44,032 nt of DNA from the NCBI GenBank assembly GCA_937984095.1, contig CALJYH010000057.1, positions 1-44,032 on the forward strand. The letters are read 5' to 3'. The notes beneath the pieces were generated by a model, which was given only the letters and a program-made list of their open reading frames with translations, ran no database searches and was not told the origin of the DNA. This stretch comes from an uncultured Gammaproteobacteria bacterium (GTDB lineage: Bacteria; Pseudomonadota; Gammaproteobacteria; GCA-001735895). Below are positions 29,789 to 39,631 of the stretch, in pieces; within the stretch, counting starts at the first letter, position 1; each line of letters begins with the position of its first letter. The translations under genes and the position numbers were made by a program.

Positions 29789-31084
29789 ATGATTAACCCT
29801 TCTCTCGAAACGCAAATTACAATCGATTATGAGCACATCTGGCATCCTTATAGCTCGATGCATAGCAAGTCCCCGGTGTTTCACGTCGATTCGGCTGCGG
29901 GCGTATACCTGCATCTTTCAAACGGTAAAAAGTTACTAGACGGAATGTCTTCCTGGTGGTGTGCAATCCATGGTTACAATCATCCGAGGTTAAACCAGGC
30001 GCTGGAACAGCAACTACAGCAGGTTGCACATGTGATGTTTGGTGGATTGACCCACAAACCTGCGATTCGTCTAGTTGAAAAGCTGGTAAGGCTGACACCG
30101 CAGGCATTGCAGTCGGTCTTCATCTCGGATTCAGGGTCTGTCGCGGTAGAAGTAGCGCTCAAACTGGCCATTCAATACTGGAATGCAAAAGGTGAGCCCG
30201 GCAAACAGCGCTTTGCAACATTGCGCAACGGTTATCACGGAGACACCATGGGCGCAATGTCGGTTTGCGATCCGGTAACCGGCATGCACAGCCTGTTCAA
30301 TGACGTCCTGACCCAGCAGTTTTATGTCGAACGGCCGAAATCCAGATATGGTGAAGCCTGTGATGAAGGCGACACCCATGCGCTCGAAAATTTACTGCAA
30401 CAAAACCATCAGCAGATTGCCGCGTTGATTCTTGAGCCTATCGTACAAGGGGCAGGGGGCATGTATTTTTACTCGAGCGATTATCTGCTGCGGGCGCGCG
30501 AGTTATGCAATCACTACCGGGTATTGCTGATCGCGGACGAAATCGCGACCGGGTTCGGACGTACCGGCAAACTATTTGCCTGCGAACACGCCCCGATTTC
30601 ACCCGATATCATGTGTGTCGGCAAGGCGCTCACAGGTGGCTACATGAGCCTGGCGGCGACGTTAACCACCACCGAAATCAGTAGTACGATCGATAATGGC
30701 AATCCGGGTGTATTTATGCACGGACCGACCTATATGGCCAATCCGCTAGCCTGTGCGGTCGCTAACGCGAGTATCGAGTTACTGCTGGAATCTGAATGGC
30801 AAGCGCGGATCCAACAAATTGAAAGGAAATTGACAGAACTACTTTCACCCTGCGAGGCGCTATCGCAGGTAGCCGAGGTTCGATGCCTGGGTGCTATTGG
30901 TGTTATCGAAATGAAAACACCGGTCGATATGGCATCAATTGTGCCCCAGTTCGTCGACGCCGGTATCTGGGTTCGCCCATTTGGCAAACTGGTTTACCTG
31001 ATGCCGCCTTATGTAATCTCGGATGCGGAACTGGAGCAACTCTGTGAAAAACTGGTCGAGGTTCTTGGACGTCAGGCCGATTAA
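29789..31084 (+). CDS. bioA: Adenosylmethionine-8-amino-7-oxononanoate aminotransferase
   Basis: HIWHPYSSM, DGMSSWWCAIHGYNHPRLN, NGYHGDTMGAMSVCDP, LIADEIATGFGRTGKLFACEH, CVGKALTGGYMSLAATL. Confidence 0.96.
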   Translation: MINPSLETQITIDYEHIWHPYSSMHSKSPVFHVDSAAGVYLHLSNGKKLLDGMSSWWCAIHGYNHPRLNQALEQQLQQVAHVMFGGLTHKPAIRLVEKLVRLTPQALQSVFISDSGSVAVEVALKLAIQYWNAKGEPGKQRFATLRNGYHGDTMGAMSVCDPVTGMHSLFNDVLTQQFYVERPKSRYGEACDEGDTHALENLLQQNHQQIAALILEPIVQGAGGMYFYSSDYLLRARELCNHYRVLLIADEIATGFGRTGKLFACEHAPISPDIMCVGKALTGGYMSLAATLTTTEISSTIDNGNPGVFMHGPTYMANPLACAVANASIELLLESEWQARIQQIERKLTELLSPCEALSQVAEVRCLGAIGVIEMKTPVDMASIVPQFVDAGIWVRPFGKLVYLMPPYVISDAELEQLCEKLVEVLGRQAD

Positions 31085-31124
31085 GATATTTGCGATGCGG
31101 CCGATATAGAGCAGGGAGGCTGCA

Positions 31125-31454
31125 ATGAAAATTATCCTGATCCCGGTTTTACTGTTATCGAGTTTACTGTCACTCGGCTGCGCTGAGCCACCTTTGGTCA
31201 TCGGCCAGCCAGCAGCGAGTATCAGCAAGGAAGAAGTCGTTATTTATTATATCGATCGTCCGCCTTGCAACTTTGAAACTCTGGCTTATATACGTGTGAC
31301 CGGTGGCTACTTTACGCTTGAATCGATGCTTGGAAAAATGCAACAACAGGCCGCCGGGGTTGGCGCCAACGGATTGTATGTGCTGCATACGCAGCAACTG
31401 GATATAAAGGAATACCTGGGAACCGCCAAAGCCATCCGTTGCCTGCCCGCGTAA
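31125..31454 (+). CDS. Small predicted lipoprotein
   Basis: MKIILIPVLLLSSLLSLGC lipobox, 109 aa. Confidence 0.7.
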   Translation: MKIILIPVLLLSSLLSLGCAEPPLVIGQPAASISKEEVVIYYIDRPPCNFETLAYIRVTGGYFTLESMLGKMQQQAAGVGANGLYVLHTQQLDIKEYLGTAKAIRCLPA

Positions 31455-31467
31455 CGGGTAACGATAT

Positions 31468-31575
31468 CTAGCTTTCCTCTTCTTCTTCGTCGCCCTGTTG
31501 CTCGTCTTCGGGAGCGTCCTGCAGGATTTTTTCCTTTTCGTCAGGGGTTAATACCACTGTGTCTTCACTACCCAT
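31468..31575 (-). CDS. Candidate 35-aa acidic small protein
   Basis: MGSEDTVVLTPDEKEKILQDAPEDEQQGDEEEEES*; GAGGAGGTCATA SD directly upstream of ATG. Not in the supplied ORF track. Confidence 0.5.
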   Translation of the reverse strand: MGSEDTVVLTPDEKEKILQDAPEDEQQGDEEEEES

Positions 31576-31765
31576 TATGACCTCCTCAGTAGAGTATAAA
31601 TATGGTGTCATTGATCATTCAATATGAACGGATTATAGACCAGTTCAAATGCTTTTGTGTTACTGCATTTGTAGTTTCTAAAGGAGATTATCTTTCATTT
31701 CTGGCGCATAAATTTTAAGTCCAGGTGTTACAATTAGGCGATACTTAAGCATTGCGTGACAATTC

Positions 31766-33151
31766 ATGGCTAAAAAGAAAATCAAGGTCACCGATAGCAT
31801 GGGTACGGTAGAAATTCCGGCCGATGCGCTCTACCAGGCCCAAACTCAGCGTGCCCTCGACAATTTCCAGATTAGTTCGTTGCGACTGCCACAATCGATG
31901 ATACGGGCACTTTCACTGATTAAAAAAGCCTGTGCCGAAACCAACCTCGACCTGGAGAAGATTGATCAGGAGCGGGGGCATGCGATTGCGCAGGCAGCGG
32001 ACCTGATTATCGCGGGTAAACACGAGGATCAGTTTTGCGTCGATGTTTTCCAGACCGGGTCGGGCACCAGTAGTAATATGAACGTCAATGAAGTAATAGC
32101 TTCACTTGCCTCGACCAGGGCACTGCAGGTACACCCCAATGACCACGTCAATATGGGGCAGAGCTCTAATGACGTCTTTCCCTCGGCTATTCATATTGCG
32201 GCCGCCGAAATGATCCATGAACAATTGCTGCCGGCCTCGCAAATGCTGGAAATCGCCCTGGAAAAACGTGTGGATGAACACCGCAAAACTATCAAGACCG
32301 GACGCACTCACCTGATGGACGCAATGCCGATATCCCTGGGTCAGGAAATTTCCGCTTGGGCGTCGCAGTTAAAAAATGACCGCTACCGCATTCAAACAGC
32401 CCTGAGCAGGCTGCAGCAGCTCGCCATTGGCGGAACCGCAGTCGGTACCGGGATTAACACGCCACCCGATTTTGGTCAGCGTGTCTGCGAAAAACTTCAT
32501 GCCACAACGGGTATTCGGTTTAAACAAATGGAAAATCTGTTTGAGGGTTTGAGTACTCAAAACACGGCACTGGAGGTCAGTGGACAGCTGCGAGTAATGG
32601 CGACCTCGCTGACTAAAATTTGTAACGACTTGCGCTGGATGAACTCCGGACCACTCACAGGATTGGGCGAGATTCGGTTAGAAGCTCTGCAACCGGGTAG
32701 TTCGATTATGCCAGCCAAGGTCAACCCGGTGATTCCTGAGGCCGTGTTGATGGCGGCTGCACAGGTTAACGGCAACGACAGCACTATCGCACTGGCAGCG
32801 CAGTCAGGAAATTTCCAGTTAAATGTCATGCTACCGGTCATCGCTTATAATTTACTGCAGAGCATTGAGATCCTTGCTAATGCGATTCGCCACCTGGTCA
32901 GGGTTATCGAGTCCATGTCGGCAAATAGTGAAAACATGGCTCAAAACCTCTCTTTCAACCCGATTTTGGTCACCGCTTTAAATCCCATCATCGGCTATCA
33001 GAAAGCGGCCGAAATCGCTAAAGCCGCATTGGTTCAAAATCGATCTATACTTGAAGTAGCACTAGAAATGACCGATATCGATGAAGCCAGACTTAAGAGT
33101 TTGCTCGATCCAGCCAACCTCGTTAAAAATCAACAGGAAGAACCTGGTTGA
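31766..33151 (+). CDS. fumC: Class II fumarate hydratase
   Basis: TGSGTSSNMNVNEVIA, GQSSNDVFPSAIHIA, PGSSIMPAKVNPVIPEA signature. Confidence 0.93.
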   Translation: MAKKKIKVTDSMGTVEIPADALYQAQTQRALDNFQISSLRLPQSMIRALSLIKKACAETNLDLEKIDQERGHAIAQAADLIIAGKHEDQFCVDVFQTGSGTSSNMNVNEVIASLASTRALQVHPNDHVNMGQSSNDVFPSAIHIAAAEMIHEQLLPASQMLEIALEKRVDEHRKTIKTGRTHLMDAMPISLGQEISAWASQLKNDRYRIQTALSRLQQLAIGGTAVGTGINTPPDFGQRVCEKLHATTGIRFKQMENLFEGLSTQNTALEVSGQLRVMATSLTKICNDLRWMNSGPLTGLGEIRLEALQPGSSIMPAKVNPVIPEAVLMAAAQVNGNDSTIALAAQSGNFQLNVMLPVIAYNLLQSIEILANAIRHLVRVIESMSANSENMAQNLSFNPILVTALNPIIGYQKAAEIAKAALVQNRSILEVALEMTDIDEARLKSLLDPANLVKNQQEEPG

Positions 33152-33218
33152 AACTCTTGCTTAATTGATAATTTACTTTTAGAATTTGGTCTAAATTTTT
33201 GAAATATAAGGATTTATA

Positions 33219-35180
33219 ATGCCAGTGGCATTGTTAAATTTAAGATTTGACACTTGGGTCAGAAGCGTCGGAGTTTTGCTTTTTCTGATAGCCGGTGCAT
33301 TTAGCCCGCAGCTTCAGGCGAAGCAGGGTATCGAACAACAGCGCCAGTTGTTTCATGACGCGTCGTCAGCGCTTGAGCGCAACCAGATAACAAGATTTAA
33401 CCGCCTGCTCAAACAACTTGGTGATTACCCGGCCGCCCCTTACCTCGAGTACGATGCCTTCAAACGGGGTGCGAATCGAGTAAAGACAACGCAGGCCGAG
33501 ACATTTTTTAAGCAATATGCCGAATTTCCGTTTGTATACCATGCTCGCGGGAAATGGCTTAACGTGCTTGCACAGCGTCGAGACTGGGAGAATTACTTGG
33601 AGTTTTTTGATAATCGAGAGAATACGCGACTGAAATGTCTCGCTTTTCAGGCAAGATTGAATCTTAACCAGCTCGAAGGATTAAACGACGAAATTGCCAA
33701 AGTCTGGTTGCGTGGTTATTCGCAACCTTCGCAATGTGATCCGGCATTTTCTTATTTCCTTAAGAATTATGACCAGGCAGAACAGGCCATCTGGTTGCGT
33801 ATTGAAAAGGCGTTCAAGGCCCGCCGACCCAAGTTGGCGCGCCACCTTAGCAAGCAACTAGATCGGGAAGGCCAGGCCACGGTCGAGACCTGGTACCGGG
33901 CACATCAACGCCCCGAGCGAGCGCTTAAAAAACTGGGCGATGCCGAGGACACTTTCCATAACCGGGCTATTATTGTCCATGCGATAGATCGCCTCGCTCG
34001 CAAAGATAGCTTGAAGGCGCTCGAGTTCTGGAATTTGAACCGCGATCATTTTGCTTTTACCGTGGAGCAAAAGAATCAAGTCCAATTGCGTATCGCCTTG
34101 TCCGCCGCTTACCAACACGAATCTGAAGCTCGAACATTACTCTCTAATCTCGAGCCATCCGCCATGAATGACCAGGCCTATCTCTGGCTGGCGCGTATTC
34201 AGTTACGTAGTCACGACTGGACCGGATTACTGGATACCATCAAACGAATGCCACCGCATTTGCAGCAGGAAAACGAATGGCAATACTGGTTATCTCGCTC
34301 CATGGAGGCCGAGGGTAAGCTCGTCGAATCGCTCTCCTTGCTTGAGCAATTATCGGAAAAAAGCAGTTACTATGGCTTCCTCGCGGCCGATAAACTCAAA
34401 CGCGAATATCGAATCAACCAGGAAGATGCCTCCAGTGTCAAAATCGATGAAGAAGCGATTCTGGCGACCAATCCTCACATGCTGCGTGCACGCGAACTTT
34501 TTTACCTCGATCGCCTGGTTGACGCCAAGCGCGAATGGTTCCAGGCCTTGCGTTACCTCGATCAGAACCAGATAAAACAGGCGGCCACACTCGCGTCGAA
34601 TTGGCAATGGCACGATAGTGCGATCCGTACCGTCGCCAAAACCCCGCACCGCAATGACTTCAGCCTGCGTTTCCCAACGCCATACAAACAGCAGGTGTTC
34701 GAACATGCCCAGTCTCGCGATCTCGATCCCTCGCTGATTTATGGTGTCATGCGGCGTGAAAGCCTGTTTGATCCGCTGGCCCGGTCGAGCGTCGGCGCGC
34801 TGGGGCTGATGCAGCTAATGCCGAGCACCGCGCGTCTGGTAGCCAGTTCACTGGGAATGAAACGCCCGCGCAAGTCAGATATCCTGCATATCGAGAATAA
34901 TATCCGCCTGGGCACTCACTACCTTAAAACGGTTATGAACCGGTTCGACAATAATGTCGCGCTAGCGGCGGCGGCTTACAATGCCGGTCCCAGGAATGTG
35001 AAACGCTGGCTACCAAAGAACTCCGCCATGTCAGCCGATTTATGGGTGGAAACCGTTCCCTTCAAAGAAACCCGTAATTATGTACAGGCGGTGCTTGCAT
35101 ATTCGACGGTATTCGATAAATCGCTGGGTAAAAATACCTTGATGTCCAGCCGCATGGGTGATATCAGAACCGAGTACTAG
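33219..35180 (+). CDS. slt: Soluble lytic murein transglycosylase
   Basis: Signal peptide, alpha-superhelical middle, SLT domain SLIYGVMRRESLFDPLARSSVGALGLMQLMPSTARLVA...AAAYNAGPRNVKRWL. Confidence 0.93.
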   Translation: MPVALLNLRFDTWVRSVGVLLFLIAGAFSPQLQAKQGIEQQRQLFHDASSALERNQITRFNRLLKQLGDYPAAPYLEYDAFKRGANRVKTTQAETFFKQYAEFPFVYHARGKWLNVLAQRRDWENYLEFFDNRENTRLKCLAFQARLNLNQLEGLNDEIAKVWLRGYSQPSQCDPAFSYFLKNYDQAEQAIWLRIEKAFKARRPKLARHLSKQLDREGQATVETWYRAHQRPERALKKLGDAEDTFHNRAIIVHAIDRLARKDSLKALEFWNLNRDHFAFTVEQKNQVQLRIALSAAYQHESEARTLLSNLEPSAMNDQAYLWLARIQLRSHDWTGLLDTIKRMPPHLQQENEWQYWLSRSMEAEGKLVESLSLLEQLSEKSSYYGFLAADKLKREYRINQEDASSVKIDEEAILATNPHMLRARELFYLDRLVDAKREWFQALRYLDQNQIKQAATLASNWQWHDSAIRTVAKTPHRNDFSLRFPTPYKQQVFEHAQSRDLDPSLIYGVMRRESLFDPLARSSVGALGLMQLMPSTARLVASSLGMKRPRKSDILHIENNIRLGTHYLKTVMNRFDNNVALAAAAYNAGPRNVKRWLPKNSAMSADLWVETVPFKETRNYVQAVLAYSTVFDKSLGKNTLMSSRMGDIRTEY

Positions 35181-35197
35181 TCAAGATACTCGATCCG

Positions 35198-35797
35198 ATG
35201 AAAATTTACGGTGATGTCTATTCCGGAAACTGTTACAAGCTGAAACTCATCTGCACGTTGCTCGCTATCGAGCACGAGTGGATTCCTGTCGATATTCTGA
35301 AGGGCGACACCCGCAGCGAAAAATTCCTTGCACTGAATCCCAATGGCCAAATCCCAGTTTGTGTGACCGACAGGGGAGACGTACTCACCGAATCCAATGC
35401 GATTCTTTATTACCTGGCACAGGATAGCCATTACTGGCCGAATGATCGACTGGCGCAAACCCGGGTTCTTGAATGGCAGTTTTTCGAGCAATATAGCCAT
35501 GAGCCTTCGATAGCAGTCGCTCGTTTCATCAAGCTTTACCAGGGCATGCCGGAAGATCGAAAAGATGAATACCAGGCCAAACTGAAAGCAGGTTATCGAG
35601 CTTTGGACCTGATGGAAAAGCATCTCAGCAATAACAGCTTCCTGGTAGATAATAACTGCAGCATCGCGGATATCTCGCTGTTTGCTTATACCCACGTCGC
35701 AACTGAAGGTGGATTCGAACTATCGGATTTTCCTGCCATCGAGGCCTGGATTGCCCGAATTCAGGCACTGGAAGGCTTCATTTCAATGGCCGGCTGA
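35198..35797 (+). CDS. Glutathione S-transferase family protein
   Basis: MKIYGDVYSGNCYKLKLICTLL...NPNGQIPVCV, LTESNAILYYLA. Confidence 0.9.
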   Translation: MKIYGDVYSGNCYKLKLICTLLAIEHEWIPVDILKGDTRSEKFLALNPNGQIPVCVTDRGDVLTESNAILYYLAQDSHYWPNDRLAQTRVLEWQFFEQYSHEPSIAVARFIKLYQGMPEDRKDEYQAKLKAGYRALDLMEKHLSNNSFLVDNNCSIADISLFAYTHVATEGGFELSDFPAIEAWIARIQALEGFISMAG

Positions 35798-35895
35798 GCT
35801 AAGACAATTGTATTAAAAAATCACTGTGTTTATACTTCGACCGCACTGCTAAAAACCTGTTTTTTTGTCCACTCAAACCGGAAGAACTCTAGACC

Positions 35896-36789
35896 GTGAC
35901 CTATTTTAAACAACAACTCGATAAGATCAGAAACGAACCCGGATTCATCGCTGCACTAGATCAAAGCGGCGGCAGTACTCCGAAGGCCCTGGCGAATTAC
36001 GGTGTCGGTGCCGACGCCTACAACAACGACGAGGAAATGTTCGCCGTTGTCCATAAAATGCGCAGCAGGATAATGACCAGTCCCGCGTTTAACGGAAATC
36101 GCATCATGGGTGCCATCCTCTTTGAAAATACCATGGACCGCGAAGTTGAAGGACAAGCAACCGCCGACTACCTGTGGAATGTGAAACATGTGGTTCCATT
36201 TCTGAAGGTTGATAAGGGGCTCGCCGATGAACAGGACGGCGCCCAGGTCATGAAACCAATGCCAGGGCTGGCTGAATTACTGCAAAAAGCGGCTCAAAAG
36301 AACATATTCGGTACCAAGATGCGTTCAGTTATCAAAACCGACAATCCTGTCGGCGTTAACGCAGTAGTTGATCAGCAGTTCGAGATCGGGCGACAAATAC
36401 TAGCCGCCGGGCTGGTGCCGATCATCGAACCCGAAGTCGATATCAACAGTCCGCAAAAAGCGGCTGCCGAGGAATTACTGAAAACAGCGCTGTTAAAACA
36501 TCTGGACCAGCTCGACGAGGACCAACAGGTAATGCTCAAGTTGACCCTGCCTGAACAGAATAATTTTTACGCTACCTGTATAGATCATCCTAACGTCCTG
36601 CAGGTAGTCGCGCTATCCGGCGGTTATTCCCGCGAAGAAGCCAATCAACGACTTGCTCAGCAAAACGGAATGGTTGCAAGCTTCTCACGTGCACTTAGCG
36701 AAGGTTTGAGCGCGCAGCAAAGTGACGATGAGTTCAATAATGTCCTGGATGCTTCGATCGAAAGTATATTCCAGGCATCCAGTACCTGA
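35896..36789 (+). CDS. Class I fructose-bisphosphate aldolase
   Basis: GFIAALDQSGGSTPKAL, MGAILFENTMDREVEGQ, FLKVDKGL, KMRSVIK (Schiff-base region), PIIEPEVDI. Confidence 0.92.
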   Translation: MTYFKQQLDKIRNEPGFIAALDQSGGSTPKALANYGVGADAYNNDEEMFAVVHKMRSRIMTSPAFNGNRIMGAILFENTMDREVEGQATADYLWNVKHVVPFLKVDKGLADEQDGAQVMKPMPGLAELLQKAAQKNIFGTKMRSVIKTDNPVGVNAVVDQQFEIGRQILAAGLVPIIEPEVDINSPQKAAAEELLKTALLKHLDQLDEDQQVMLKLTLPEQNNFYATCIDHPNVLQVVALSGGYSREEANQRLAQQNGMVASFSRALSEGLSAQQSDDEFNNVLDASIESIFQASST

Positions 36790-36815
36790 CCCCAGACAAG
36801 AGAAGATAACCAGAG

Positions 36816-37136
36816 ATGAAGACAAAACTAACCATCATTGCCGCGACAATCCTGCTCAGTGCCTGCTCCACGTTGAAACTAACTACGGGAGGTGAAAAGG
36901 TACGTGTACTCGACCCGAGCGAAGTTGAATCCTGCCGCGAACTTGGCAAGACGAATAACTCGGTAACTGCGAAAGTAATTCTTGAAAGGCCGGAAGACGC
37001 GGTTGCGAAGGAACTGCGTATTATGGCGCGCAATAGCGCTGACCGCATGGGCGGTGACACGATTGTGCCTTTAACCGTGATCGAGGAGGGGCATCAAACC
37101 TTCGTTGTTTACAAGTGCGTTAATCCTGACGGCTAA
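36816..37136 (+). CDS. DUF4156 lipoprotein
   Basis: LLSACS lipobox; VRVLDPSEVESCRELGKTNNSVTAK, ELRIMARNSADRMGGDTIV. Confidence 0.8.
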   Translation: MKTKLTIIAATILLSACSTLKLTTGGEKVRVLDPSEVESCRELGKTNNSVTAKVILERPEDAVAKELRIMARNSADRMGGDTIVPLTVIEEGHQTFVVYKCVNPDG

Positions 37137-37162
37137 CAACGCTCGCAGAGTTCAGATTCCGT

Positions 37163-37199
37163 TGCTGTTATTACCCGGTCAAACCGGGAAATAACAGCA
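37163..37199. terminator. Bidirectional hairpin between convergent genes
   Basis: tgctgttatt-a-cccggt-caa-accggg-a-aataacagca: near-perfect inverted repeat. Confidence 0.65.
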
Positions 37200-37206
37200 T
37201 CCGGTT

Positions 37207-38433
37207 TTATTGATTTTGCACCATCACCCGAGTCGCAAGCGCATGCGATATTTCCGCATGCGTTTTAGTGATTTCGTCACCCGGGGAAAAGTGAATTAAC
37301 TCATCGCACATGGCTTCGAAACGCTGCTGACCCCGCCCCTTGGCGGCCTGGTCAGAGGTTATTCCATAAATATACTTGCCACGCGCCCGGGCATAACCGC
37401 ATTCAAAGCCGGTCCAGGCTTCGGCTTCCACGCCTTCCAGGATTACAATGACGATATCAGCTTTATCGAGTTCATTCTCGTAGCAGGCCTGCAACTCTCG
37501 TTGGGTCATATTCTCGATATCAAGTTCCATGTCATGTTGCGGAATGAGTATCTCCATGTAGGGATTATCTTCGGTAATCATATCGCGTAACGCGAGATTC
37601 CAGACCCTCGCCGCCTGCGAGCTGTTGTAGGCAGCGAGATAGGCTCGCACGCCATGATGAATTCCCATGTTGACGTTATGCGTTATCGATTCAGGCTCCA
37701 GGTTGGTTTCCTTCTCCGCCGCAATCTGCAATGCATCCTTGAGTGCGATTTCGCCTGTTATTAGTGCGTGACTGACAATCGCGCCATTGATATTTGGCAA
37801 ATATCGCTGCCTCGCGATATCGTCGAGCGTTCTCACGGTGCCGCTGGTGTAAACCGGGATCGAGACGTCGTGACTGAGTTGTTCCGTCAGCGCCAGGACT
37901 TCGTCGGTTTCAGAATCCAGCCGTTCTGTGCCCTTGTGTACGATTCCAGCAATTCCCGTCATCTGCAGGTCTCGCACTAAATCCTGAGGCATGAACGCAG
38001 TTTGCGTCTTCCAGCCATCGATCATGACATAGCCGCCGCGAGTGGCGAGATGGACGATTATTCCGCCCGGATGACGACTCGCAGCCTCAACCACCAGTGG
38101 CGAGTCGGTTATCGCGATAGGACCGAGTACAACGCGTGCCGCGCCCGCTTCGAACCAGTCATTGATCTGGGTCAGGGTTCTGATACCACCGGCAACCTGG
38201 ATCGGAACATCGGTTTCATTCAGTAATTCCTTGATCAGCTCGGCGTTATTGGCAGGTTTCGATCTCGCTGCATCGATATCGACTATTTGCAGCATTTGCG
38301 CACCATCAGCGACAAAATTCTGCACCGCTTGCCGTGGCGTTATATCGTGGATAATATCGTCGCCTTCGATAGCGGCGCGGGTTATTACCTTTCCTTCCTG
38401 AATTTGAATCTCTGGTATTATCATCATCGCCAT
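37207..38433 (-). CDS. HisA-like TIM barrel fused to nucleoside 2-deoxyribosyltransferase-like domain
   Basis: N-terminus MMIIPEIQIQEGKVITR...QVAGGIRTL...HLATRGGYVMIDGW resembles HisA; C-terminus RAYLAAYNSSQAARVW...NELDKADIVIVILEGVEAEAWTGFECGYARARGKYIYGI resembles NDT/YtoQ-type proteins. Confidence 0.8.
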   Translation of the reverse strand: MAMMIIPEIQIQEGKVITRAAIEGDDIIHDITPRQAVQNFVADGAQMLQIVDIDAARSKPANNAELIKELLNETDVPIQVAGGIRTLTQINDWFEAGAARVVLGPIAITDSPLVVEAASRHPGGIIVHLATRGGYVMIDGWKTQTAFMPQDLVRDLQMTGIAGIVHKGTERLDSETDEVLALTEQLSHDVSIPVYTSGTVRTLDDIARQRYLPNINGAIVSHALITGEIALKDALQIAAEKETNLEPESITHNVNMGIHHGVRAYLAAYNSSQAARVWNLALRDMITEDNPYMEILIPQHDMELDIENMTQRELQACYENELDKADIVIVILEGVEAEAWTGFECGYARARGKYIYGITSDQAAKGRGQQRFEAMCDELIHFSPGDEITKTHAEISHALATRVMVQNQ

Positions 38434-38525
38434 TTACTCCCCGGATACATTAGGGCGCATTATACCAAATAGTATTGTCGCGGGGATTAAGATTTCGTGT
38501 CACTTGTTCACATTGGATTATAGGA

Positions 38526-39014
38526 ATGTCGTTAGAAAAACCGGTAAAAGTACTGTTCGTTTGTATGGGCAACATCTGTCGATCGCCGACCGCGCATGGC
38601 GTGTTTCAGTCAAAGGTCGATGCCCTTGGCCTGGGGGAGAAAATACTGGTCGATTCGGCCGGCACCCACAGCTACCACATCGGCAGTGCCCCCGATATGC
38701 GTTCACAGGCTACCGCACAGACCCGGGGCGTTGACCTTGAGGAGCTAAGTGCACGCCGATTTTTAACAGAGGATTTTCTCAAATTTGATTACCTGATCGG
38801 CATGGACCACTCCAATGTGGCCGATATGCTTGCTATCAAACCCGATAACACCGATGCCCGGGTTAATTTAATGCTCGACTATTCGAATAATTTTGCGCAG
38901 CAGGAAATCCCCGATCCCTATTTTGGTAACGATGGCTTTGATCTGGTGTTTGACATGATCGATGATGCCGCAGAAGGATTACTGCGTGAGATTCGTTCGC
39001 AGCATAAAATCTAG
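38526..39014 (+). CDS. Low-molecular-weight protein tyrosine phosphatase
   Basis: VLFVCMGNICRSPTAHGVF P-loop, DSAGTHSYHIG, IPDPYFG. Confidence 0.93.
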   Translation: MSLEKPVKVLFVCMGNICRSPTAHGVFQSKVDALGLGEKILVDSAGTHSYHIGSAPDMRSQATAQTRGVDLEELSARRFLTEDFLKFDYLIGMDHSNVADMLAIKPDNTDARVNLMLDYSNNFAQQEIPDPYFGNDGFDLVFDMIDDAAEGLLREIRSQHKI

Positions 39015-39631
39015 CTGGGATTTAAAAAATGTCCGGCAGCACTAATGTATTTTTTACGCGACCAGAACAGGGTCCACTTATTACCGCCCAGTTGTTGCCA
39101 CAATACCGCCGCGCGTATTCCGGCCAGCAGTAAGACCCTGATCCTGGCGGCATTGTCGCTATTGCGCAGATAATTTTGTTCGCCTCGCACGATGATCCGT
39201 GGGCTCAGTGAACTGATACAATCCTGATACAGGCCGTCGATCTTGTTGATAACACTGCTGCGGCTCATATTAAAATCACTGGCATTGCTTTCAATGTTGC
39301 GCAAACCCTGAAGCAACTCGCTCGACAGATTTTGATCGCGTAGAACCTGAACCGCAATTTTCAATATCGATAACAGGTAATAAGCGATGTTTTTACCGGG
39401 CAATCGGTTTTCGCCACCGAGATAGTCGCTGAGCGCCTCAAAACCTCGCGCGAGCCTAGCAATGTTGCCCAATGCCTGTTCCGTCGTCTCGGCATCAATG
39501 GTAAACAGGCTATCAAAACAGCAATCGAACGAATCGGAGTCGCAACTTCCATGAAGCGCAATTTCATCTACGAGGACAGCCGCCTGAAACATTCCCGCCA
39601 GTGCCAGGGTCTGATTTTCAAGCCGTGTCAC
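39011..39631 (-). CDS. hflD: High-frequency lysogenization protein HflD homolog
   Basis: [19 protein letters not shown]...[14 protein letters not shown]; immediately downstream of mnmA as in E. coli. GTG start. Confidence 0.88.
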   Translation of the reverse strand: MTRLENQTLALAGMFQAAVLVDEIALHGSCDSDSFDCCFDSLFTIDAETTEQALGNIARLARGFEALSDYLGGENRLPGKNIAYYLLSILKIAVQVLRDQNLSSELLQGLRNIESNASDFNMSRSSVINKIDGLYQDCISSLSPRIIVRGEQNYLRNSDNAARIRVLLLAGIRAAVLWQQLGGNKWTLFWSRKKYISAAGHFLNPS

